Assembly (NCBI GenBank): GCA_963921425.1
Contig: OY992840.1
Span: 15,540,621 to 15,604,620 of the forward strand
DNA length: 64,000 bases
Direction: 5' to 3'
Origin: Dryas octopetala
Taxonomy: Eukaryota > Streptophyta > Magnoliopsida > Rosales > Rosaceae
Shown here: piece by piece, positions 55,101 through 64,000 of the stretch
Layout of the letters: each line of letters opens with the position of its first letter
Position numbering within the stretch: position 1 is the stretch's first letter
The notes under the pieces: model-generated
The model's database searches: none
What the model was told of the DNA's origin: nothing
The model's input: the letters and a program-made list of their open reading frames with translations, nothing else
Translations under genes and position numbers: made by a program

Positions 55101-56868
55101 TTTACTGGAAATACAAAAGATGCATGTAAAATTATCATAGAAGAAAATAATATTTAACATGACAATACATACTAAACAATGATAGGTAAAAAAGCGAAAC
55201 ACCCTAAGAGGCCAGTATGGGACTAACCAGGAGAAGTCCCAGGAGTTATAAAGGGTTCATTCTGAAATGAAGAATGCCACTTTCGAATCTCGAATTTTGC
55301 AGCTTCAAGTTCCGTCTGTAACCAAGAGGATCATAATACAAGAACAAAGAGTGCATTTAAAAATTGAAGTACAACCATATAACAACTATAACTGTAGTGG
55401 ATGCATCAGCAGGTGCCATGAAATTATTCAGGCCTATAACTAAAAGGAATTACATTGATTTAACTTTTATGATTACAATTAGTTAGCACTGAATTTTTTT
55501 CTGATTATTCTACTAACAAACAAATGGATTTTGCTATCACATAAGTGATATTTCATTAACCGTATGAAAATGAAAAAAATATAGGAGGGGGGGAGGGGGA
55601 ACAAATTAAATAATGAATACATACCTGGCACGTTGCAAGAGTATCTTTACAGTTTTGTAGACTGCAAAACAAATTGCATTAAAAAAAATTAGGACCTAAA
55701 CAAAATGCAATTCAATCTAACTGCCAATGGTACAGAAGTTTGATCAGTAAATAATAAATCATTCTAGATTTCAAAATACCTCTCACGAAGAGACAAAATC
55801 ATTCCTGTTGCAACACCAGGAGCAGTTTCTTCAACTTTCACGCTACCCTATATCATAAATAAACCACAATGTTTTTCCTTAAATGTTACAAACAAATGAA
55901 CAATAACCGAACAAAAGAGAAAAAATGAATCTATATAGAAATCCCTTATATAAGAAAGAAGATATAAAAGCTGATGCATGTTTATGAAAGGTAACTTCTT
56001 AAAAAATTTCTGTCCTTCCCATCAGTACGCTTTTAAAATTTAGATACATGCCATAAAATCCTATTCTTTAACATAATATGTTGACACTGTAGAACAATTG
56101 TCACATGACTTCCCAACTATAAGTGGTTTGTTGGAGTGTATCAACACACGAGATATATATGACTTAACATAAGATTCATTACCTCTGAACAATTATGTTT
56201 TCTCCCCTTCCCTCCCCCCCCCCCCCCCCTTTTCCCCACCACCAAAATTTCTAAAATACACGTCAAAGCTGCATTCTTCAATACTTTGTGTCTTCGCCTA
56301 AACCTTTCTCTCAAATTTCACGCACTACTTTTATACCAATATTATTGTGAATCCAGGACAAGTACAATCATGACTTTGACAGGGTCAAACTAAATAGTAA
56401 GGAAATAATAGAGATACACATATACATACATTAACATATAATTGCTTAAGATTTAACATTTCGAAGAAATGCCAGAAAATGAATGTGAAAGTACCTTTTT
56501 TGAGCCAAAAAAATCGTCTTCTTCGTCCTCAAGTTCTCCAAAGCTTCTCTTAGCAGCTAAATTTTCAAAAATTAAAGGAAAAAAAAAAGTAGAAAGATAA
56601 AAATCAATAATCAAATTCAATCGCACATTGAGAGCCAGTGTTCGGTCACAAAGAAAGTGAAACTTGCCTGACCGCCTGGCACCGTGAGCTCCAGGAAAAT
56701 CGCCTCCGAAATCATCATCCTGTGTTTAACAAAAATGCATTCGAATTAATCACAGAAATTACAAAAAGTTAAAACAACTAATCCATAAAATCGATATAAA
56801 TGGGGAAACTGAAGCAGTAGCTAAGGGATTGGAGAGAATACGTCATCGATACGAGGGTGGGAAGCCAT
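52197..56868 (-). CDS. FIP37: FIP37, WTAP-like subunit of the m6A methyltransferase complex
   Basis: Fourteen exons join in frame on the minus strand to 350 residues: 56868-56842, 56719-56668, 56556-56495, 55847-55780, 55661-55625, 55315-55228, 55075-55011, 54935-54858, 54482-54435, 54308-54255, 53757-53596, 53224-53155, 52809-52754 and 52382-52197. The protein is almost wholly coiled coil and is the plant counterpart of WTAP and fly Fl(2)d. It holds the MTA/MTB writer in the nucleus and is essential for embryo and shoot development. Matches to Arabidopsis FIP37 include RSFGELEDEEDDFFG, PGVATGMILSLRES, DPAIHEEFTRLK and LQEENEEIG. The N-terminus is acidic (IDDDDDFGGDF), and the tail after QEQLEEKDCEIQRLKQELEQ is polar and diverged. 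Intron 2 has a GC donor (CAG/GCAAGT at 56668/56667); the frame across it is required by the conserved protein. Arabidopsis FIP37 has 330 residues. Confidence 0.94.
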
Positions 56869-57448
56869 GGAATTTGAAAACCCTAGGACTTGATTTCACA
56901 GGGAGAGAGTGATAAACGGATAATGAATAAACAAACTGCAGTCTGTAACTGCGAAGCCGAAGGTACAACCCCGTAATTTTTTTTAGGTAAGAAAGTACAA
57001 CCTCTTCGATGCAGTGAAAATCAGAAACAAAAGGGTTGGGTCGGGAGGGAACAGTGGTGATCAGCTGTGTGCGGTTCTAGCGTTTGAGTTGCAGTCTGAC
57101 CGCCGTAGTGGAGAAAATTTTAGGCCCATACTAGACTTCAAGTTGGCCCATTTATATTGATGGATCTATTGGGCTTAAAAGCTGAACTACAACTAGCCCA
57201 ACTTATATTGGATCATGCATAAACCCATTTCAACTGAAATTTTTAACAAATGCAATAGATTCTTTTTTTTTTTTTGGGACAAAGGATGCAAAAAGCAGAT
57301 TAAAGCTAAAAACCTCTAAGAATGCAATGTGAAATGTGAAAGAAAGTCGTAAAATTGTAAAAGATGTCATGGATGCCTCAAGTGAGTGCTCTTTTTAACC
57401 TGAGATGATCACATGCCCTTGCAATAAAATTAAGGCCAATTCTATTCC

Positions 57449-57829
57449 GACCACTCTAAATTACTGAGTTGACCACCCTATTTCAAAATTCCAACTTTAC
57501 GCTTAAAACAAAAAATTTCGATTTTGTTCGTTGGGTCATTCGACAGTTATCTACCGAAATATTTATGGTTATTCGACAATTATCTGCTGAACATTGGTGG
57601 ATTATTCGGTGTATAACCACTGAATAGAAATGAAAAAGACATTCGACAGTTATCTGTCGAAATATTTGTATTTATTCGACACTTATCTGCCGAACATTGG
57701 TAGATGTTCCGGTAGATGACCATCGAATTGATCTGGATGATTTCATCATGTTTTTGCAATAAAGGGTAAAATAGCAAAAAAGTTGAAAAAAATATATTAG
57801 GGTGGTCAACTTAGCAACTAAAGGTGGTC
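57449..57829. mobile_element. Small terminal-inverted-repeat element with six internal palindromes
   Basis: The ends are inverted repeats of about 35 bp: GACCACTCTAAATTACTGAG on the left and, reverse-complemented from the right, GACCACCTTTAGTTGCTAAG; both go on to TTGACCACCCTA. Inside are six palindromes of 20-21 bp at 57539-57558, 57572-57591, 57605-57624, 57642-57661, 57675-57694 and 57707-57727. The best is TTCGACAGTTATCTGTCGAA. The start-to-start spacing is 33, 33, 37, 33 and 32 bp, and the six form two copies of a three-palindrome unit of about 100 bp. There is no open frame of note and no clear target duplication. Confidence 0.75.
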
Positions 57830-60800
57830 TGCATAGCCTCACTCTAAAATTCATATAGTTGTATTAACGATTGTATTTGAGTGAATTTGTAACACCATAA
57901 TATGTTAACTAGTATTATCATCATGACATACAATAATTTTTCCAAAATAAATCTCTCCTTAATTGAAATTTATCCAAGAAGCTATCGCAATTCAAACTGA
58001 AAAAGTCTAATACTCAATTAATGATCATCATCCCATCCCACCTTTGAGAATATATCTTGATGTGGAGTTGCTGTATCCTATATACTATAATCCACCCACC
58101 AAGAATGGCAAACACATTATGCTGTCTTCGAATGTTTATTGGTCTGATTTCATGTCTCCTTTTCCACCACCCTAGTATTAAGTATTAACAACCATTAATT
58201 CATGTGGTTGATCAGTGACTACAAGTCTACAACAATGTGTTTGGTGATTTTTTTATTAGTGTCGCTAACAAGGAGGTATGTCCATCTTTACAATGAAGCA
58301 TCATGCTACATTCACATCCTAGCTAAGTAGCTAGCTACTATAAACATCTCTTCGATCCATGGACTTCATTAATTTGATTTTAATTAAAATTTTATATATA
58401 CCCCACATCGTGTTGGTTAGATAAGGTTCATTCATATATATGGAAGAATATATGGAAGATGAAGACAAACTACCTTTTTCTCCAAATCTTTTTAATTCCT
58501 TGTTTAACATAGATGATAGGTCATATTAATGTTAATTAATCTATAGCTTATAGTATAAAGGAGCAAACACTAGGCTCAATTGTGTCTCACTCTATCCCGT
58601 GATTGACTCACCTGTGAGGGGTCCATTAATTTGTGATCGCATGGTTGGTTTGTGGGCACGTGGGGGTAGCACTCAGCATCATCACAGTGAAATATATATA
58701 TATATATATAAGGTTCTTTTTCAAGTAAACCATTTTCTTAGTCTTCATGGATGAGAAAAAAGGGTTGGTTGATATGATTGATCTAAGGAAAATTGTGGGG
58801 TTTGTCGGCAATGGGAATTTTCATTTTTCAGATTTTCAGAATATGAATCAATTCAGGGTGTGAAAGTTTTGTTGAGGGAGGAGACATCTTTTTTGCACTT
58901 GGACCCTATCGATTTCTTTAGGCCAATTTCAATTTTATTCTCTTTATAGGGGAAAAATGTGGCTCAATTGGTTTTAAGTCAATTATGGGTTGTTGAAATT
59001 AATAATAATACAAAATCATTTTGTTTGGTTAGGTAGAGAGGTTGTGCTTAAGCTCTCGCAGACTTCTTTGACAATATTGATTAGTACTAAATGGGTGGAT
59101 GAGTTGTTGGTGATTTACTTGTAATAATAAAGATAATTAGAAATTTAGAACTAAATTATTAAACTAATTATAAAGTTTAGAAAGAAGACAAGACAAAATA
59201 TTGGGTTGAATTTTAATAGGTTTTTTTTTGTTGTCTACTAAATCTAACTTTTCAGTCCGGAATGTTTTCCACCTATATATCCTCCCCCAACACGCAACTC
59301 CCCAAAGAAAAAGAAAATTATAATTATACCAAGGTATTTTTCTCCTTTCGATCCTTAATTCAAATTAATTTTGTGAATTTTGTGCTTTAGTGCTTAACTA
59401 GCTATAAGCATACATTTCTTCTAAAAAAAACTATAAGCATACATTAAAGTGGGGAAAGAAGTCCAACATTTCAATTGAATTGTCTAGAACCATTTGCAAA
59501 CAGAAAACAAAAATAAAACTACAATCTTAATTATGAGAGTATAGAAGTTGTAATCTGCCACTAGAGCTATATGTATTCAGACCTAGCTACAATTAATATA
59601 TAATGTTTGCAAAAGAATATTTGAATGGTTTGCTATTATTAATTCATATGCACAATACATATGCATGCAGAAGAGGATGATTAGTTTTCCAGCAAGATTC
59701 AAAATATTATAACATGAAAGTCTAAATTAATGACTCAAAAAAAAAAAAAAAACCATTATTTTGATAGGTCACGCCCACGACAAAACTGCAAATATAGTTT
59801 GAATCTTTTGTCACCGGTAGCTTTCTTTCTTAATCTTTAATTTGTATCCAACATGCGTATCAATGTATCATGCATGTATGTGCATTTAGTTTGATATATA
59901 ATATTAGCTTATTTTTGAATAATTTTAATTTGGATATAGTAATTGTCTACATAATATTAGAATCTTATTTAGAGGAAGTCTTGGGTTTGAATTATTCATC
60001 CCCAAATTCTATTTATTTTTGTCTATTCATATGTATATGTCTATTTTCCACGTGCAATCGAACTGTACGTAAAAGATACGATAATTGTCTAACAATATTT
60101 ATGAATCAAATGCACATAAAAAAGGGAATTTAATTAAGAGTTCTTTATTAATAGGCCACAATATATAATATTTTTTAGTCATAAACGCAAACTTTTAATC
60201 TATTTATTTTTAAACTACAAAATATATTTTTAAGCCACAATTTAAGAAAAATCAAGTATAGAGCATCCAATACTATTTAAACTCAAGCATATGCCCAAAT
60301 TAGCTAGGTATTCAAGCATACCCAAGTTTTAGTTAAATTAAATTTTAAATTCTAAATTCTTTTGAGAGCTAAGGGTTAATTTATCTATGCATGGTATAGT
60401 CTTTAGAATTTAGGGCTAAATCCCTAAATATGAAGTCATAAAACTTAAACTCTAAATGCTTAAATCTTAAAATAATACTATATCATTCAAATAAAGCAAG
60501 TGTAACTCTTTACATACTGCATTATAATAAGATAAAGTGCAACTCTATGAGTTTTACATATGGCATAAGAAAAAAGTTTAGTTTTAAGCCAATCTTTGTG
60601 GCTTAAAAATAGATCTTTTACATAATTTTTAAGTGAAACTTACAATTTTTTGTGTTCAATTAATGCATTCAGGCTAGCTAGCTCAACTTTAATTATTTTG
60701 CACTTTTTAGCATATATATATATAGCTAGCTAGCATGCCAAGAATATATATATAGGAAGTAAACAAAGTTAGGGCAAGATTGTGCATATATGTATATGCA

Positions 60801-62239
60801 CTGTGTGAAATGAAATGAAGCAAGAGAGAGAGAGAGAGAGAGAGCTGCAGCAGTAGTACACTGCTTGTAGATGTGTGTGCATGGCATGTAATGAGAGGTG
60901 TGTGCAAACTGGGAAACACAATGGGTCCCTTGTACAATAGCCAGTTCACACTCCATTGTTGAGGAGTCAACCTCATTGTTCTCTTTTAGTCCACCAAAGG
61001 CCCAACATCCCCCATCATTTCATTTCTCAAACACAAACCATGGAAAACCAAATGGCCAATTGGCTATGGGGACAAAAGTAGACCTACGTGAGCGACACAT
61101 CGCACGCAACAAAGCATTTCTGTCCATCTCCAACTTATACTTGTCTTTAGAGATCACTATGTGCCCTATATATGCAAAAGTCTCTGCAATTCATTCTCTC
61201 TTCTGCCATCAAATTCAAACTCTCATCAAAGCTAAGATTGCATATATGTATATATTAATTATCATATATAAGATCATTTCTAGATGTGCACGTGTGGCGG
61301 TTATTAATTCACAGTTCACCCCTTTTTTTTTCCTTAATTTGGTGCATGCATATATATACATATATGCAGCTTGATGAAGATGCTTAATTAAGTACTGTAT
61401 ATGCATGGCTAACATGGATTCTTATTATAACATTGTATATATATATATATTTTATATATATCTAAGAAAATTTTCTCTTGATTATAGTCCAACATGTTAT
61501 ATATATCTGTTTCTAAAATACTGTCAATTAATGTGGATCACTAATTGAAAAGACTCTTGTTAAAATATGTGATCTTTGAAAATATATATACGGTCTGTCA
61601 AATATATATCTTAAAAAAACATTACCTTGATGTATGTATGCAAAGGCGCTATCATGCATGTTTTACAGGACTAGACTTGTGAAGTAACATGCATGGTTGA
61701 TTAAACTTATTTAGTTTCTACTTAAATAACAATCAAGCACCTAATCTAAGCACAAGAAGATGATCATCATTAATTATTACTTTTTTCCTTTTGCCGGCAT
61801 TAGAAACAGTAATTTCTCATGACAATTTTTTTTTTTTGGCCCCGTCATGACAGAATTAACTAAGAAGAAAGTATCTAATACGCGAAATTAATGGTGGCCA
61901 TCCCGGCCAATTAACCAATCAGATCCAAGATTAGAAGATAAAAAAGTCGTGGGGAATAATCAACCACACCATTAGTTACATGAAAGAATATACTACACTT
62001 CGATCTCTGTTACTTTTCTGTGATGGATGATGATCATATGGTAACTTTAATTAAGCAATAATTAATAAAATGCACTTGAAATTGGAATGACAATCTCCCA
62101 CATCCCACATTACACAAAATATATGGAAACCACTCAATGAGACGGTACAGACAGTAATAATTAACGTGAAATAAAGACAAAATATAATGGTGAATTCTTG
62201 CAGAAATGGGGTTCCTCTAAAGGATATTTACACTCAAAA

Positions 62240-62380
62240 TCCACTTAGGACTTAGCCCATGGACCATTGGATGTAATTATAAGTGGTCTCAACCAATCAT
62301 TTTCATTGACTGGCATCAGAAAAATTCAAACACTTTGTGTTTATTGGTTGAGACCACCCTAAGTGGGGTGGTCCAATGAG
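62240..62380. repeat. Inverted repeat upstream of the TIC32-like gene
   Basis: AGTGGTCTCAACCAAT at 62282-62297 faces ATTGGTTGAGACCAC at 62343-62357. Outside it, CCACTTAGG near 62241 faces CCTAAGTGG near 62358. The whole could be a small MITE or part of one. It ends about 110 bp before the proposed start codon. Confidence 0.6.
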
Positions 62381-62487
62381 TAGCCTAACAATTCCAACGT
62401 CCTCTGTATGTAGTATAAAGATTTATGTGGTTTGTACCAAAATAGGTCTCTTTGCAGCGGTAGCTAAGATTCTTTGTTGGGAGCCCC

Positions 62488-62681
62488 ATGAAGGAAACAC
62501 TGAGGTACTTAGCAGGAATTGCAGGGCCAAGTGGTTATGGCTCAAAATCAACGGCTGAGCAAGTTACTGAAGATTGTTGCTCCTCAGTCCCTTCTCGTCT
62601 CACTGCAATAATCACTGGTAATTAGTTTAAAATGTTCTCTCATAAACCACATATATGAGATATATAGCTTGCTAGAATTTA

Positions 62682-62712
<31 letters not shown>

Positions 62713-64000
62713 CATGCATTTCTTGCCTTTTTTGTTTACTTTCGCTCACAGAATTCAAAGGAATTCAAGAGTTTTCTGATGGGTGCTCAAAATTATATTA
62801 TCATGAATATGAGAAAAATATTAGAAATTGGAACATAGAATATAGTATGCTAGCTAGATTTGAGATAAGATGTTTCAGATTTTACTCTCTCTCTGTGGCT
62901 TCATGAAAATGGTTCTTACTTTGAATCTTTGCTCAACCATGTAGATATATAGTACTTCTAATTAACCATTTCAGTTTGTTCTCTATAGCTCTCTCTCTCT
63001 CTGGCTATTGCAGTCTCATGAAAGTGGTTGTTTACCATACATAGTTCTGACCATTTTTTCTTCTCCCTAACACTACATCAATCTTGATAGGCAAAATGAT
63101 GGATTTGGACAACAACTATTTTATTATGCTTTCTGGGATGAAAATATGAGTTGAGGACCATCTTGGAGAACATACATTAATTCCTACCCTTTTCCCACCC
63201 ATATTTGCTGCTAGAGATTATTTTATTTGCTGTATTATATATTAATTTTTTTCCCGATTTGAATATGTATTTCTAGGATTCTCTCTAAGTTGAATATATA
63301 TATACTAGCTAGCATAGCTAGTGGTTCTTTTTGGCTCTAGCAAGATATGGTTTTGTCTCTTTTGAATAGTATTCTCCCTATTGGTTCTGACTTGATCAGA
63401 GTGGTTCTCTCTTCTCACTACAGCAGCTTTCTGGACCATTTGTGGAAACTAATCATGAATATCATGTCCTCTTTAGTCTTTACACTAAATAATTTATTTC
63501 ACCTGGGATTATATGTAAAATTAATTTCATTAATTTTAATAAGTAAACAACATTGATTTCTTATGGTGTGCATGTTGTTGAATATTGTATAAAATTAAGG
63601 TGCCACGTCAGGCATTGGAGCTGAAACAGCAAGAGTGTTGGCAAAGAGAGGGGTGAGGATTGTGATCCCAGCAAGAGACTTGGAGAAGGCAGCTCAAGTG
63701 AAGGAGGAGATTCAAAGGGAGAGTCCAAAGGCTGAGGTTATAATATTGGAGATTGATCTAAGCTCCCTTACCTCTGTTCACACATTCTGCTTTCAGTTCT
63801 TGGCTCTAAGACTACCCCTCAACATCCTCATGTGAGTTTAATTTTATTCATTTTAATTTGTAAGAAATCTTCATTAATTTTGCAAGAAATTAATCTTCAT
63901 TAATTTTGCAGAAACAATGGTGGGATATATTCTCAAACTTTGGAGTATTCTGAAGACAAAATTGAGATGACATTTGCTACAAATTACTCGGGTATTTTTC
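62488..64000 (+). CDS. TIC32-like short-chain dehydrogenase, 5' part only
   Basis: Three exons are visible: 62488-62617, 63600-63831 and 63912 to beyond the right edge. They give about 150 residues in frame. The N-terminus MKETLRYLAGIAGPSG and KSTAEQVT is typical of plant TIC32 relatives. The Rossmann NAD(P) loop TGATSGIG lies at residues 43-50, followed by ETARVLAKRGVRIVIPARD and the LDLSS-like phrase EIDLSSLTSV. TIC32 binds the chloroplast inner-membrane import complex and calmodulin and has NADPH-dependent dehydrogenase activity; many relatives act instead as pigment or retinal-type reductases. The family NNAG motif reads NNGG here (122-125), and the later NYLGHF reads NYSGIF, both unusual. 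The catalytic YxxxK lies beyond the window, so activity cannot be judged. The donor at 62618 and the acceptor at 63599 preserve the conserved frame. Confidence 0.87.

Larger units (their letters stand above)
56869..62487. other. Large intergenic gap, FIP37 to TIC32-like
   Basis: About 5.6 kb without a supported gene. The left 250 bp is the FIP37 leader and promoter. It contains the palindrome-array element (57449-57829), long AT-rich stretches, a (GA) tract near 60819-60843 and an inverted repeat (62240-62380). The stretch 60880-61370 is less AT-rich and promoter-like, but I found no conserved reading frame after it. Confidence 0.5.

Noticed and set aside
57539-57727. Resemblance of the regular palindromes to a CRISPR array
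   Set aside because: This is plant nuclear DNA, the spacers are as repetitive as the palindromes, and the set lies inside a terminal-inverted-repeat element.
60780-61380. A promoter-like block with a GA tract that might precede a microRNA or small peptide gene
   Set aside because: I found no mature sequence of the conserved plant microRNA families that I could recall, no convincing long hairpin and no conserved reading frame.

Overview
This is nuclear DNA from a flowering plant. The genes have many short GT-AG introns, intergenic DNA is AT-rich with many microsatellites and MITEs, and every recognised protein belongs to a land-plant or eudicot family. The protein flavour and the many short non-autonomous DNA transposons fit a woody rosid, possibly Rosaceae such as Prunus; that is an inference, not a measurement. 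I see no bacterial, viral or organellar segment, no rRNA or convincing tRNA gene, and no retrovirus-like element.

Layout from left to right: an NLR-type resistance-like gene without its nucleotide-binding core (166-1821, minus); a LATERAL ORGAN BOUNDARIES (LOB) transcription factor with a 5'-UTR intron (CDS 7110-7769, plus); a repeat-rich gap with a CACTA end and an inverted-repeat element; an oleosin with an expanded 11-residue repeat tail (15017-15646, plus); a LysM receptor-like kinase of the LYK3 type (16487-20018, plus, 10 exons); the AP-1 clathrin adaptor mu subunit (21193-24140, plus, 11 exons); a TAR2-type tryptophan aminotransferase of auxin synthesis (26471-30805, minus, 5 exons); a 6.7-kb gap of MITE remnants; a FLOE-family (DUF1421) protein (37517-41151, minus, 3 exons); raffinose synthase (42508-45894, minus, 4 exons); an OCRE plus G-patch protein resembling AGGF1 (48164-51220, plus, 9 exons); FIP37, the WTAP-like subunit of the m6A writer (52197-56868, minus, 14 exons); a 5.6-kb gap with an unusual palindrome array; and the first three exons of a TIC32-like short-chain dehydrogenase that runs off the right edge (62488 onward, plus). 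All exon chains were built by hand from splice signals and keep reading frame throughout.

The genes do not form a pathway. The oleosin, FLOE-like and raffinose synthase families all have known links to seed maturation, desiccation or rehydration and lie within about 31 kb, but this may be chance. The window's main unusual content is its transposon layer: a Mutator-type element with a perfect 9-bp target duplication inside a FLOE-like intron, a foldback element inside a TAR2 intron, a hAT-type element inside the LYK3 intron, related foldback elements elsewhere, and a small terminal-inverted-repeat element holding six palindromes spaced at about 33 bp. I found no clear case of a wholly new gene system; the palindrome array is the least explained structure.
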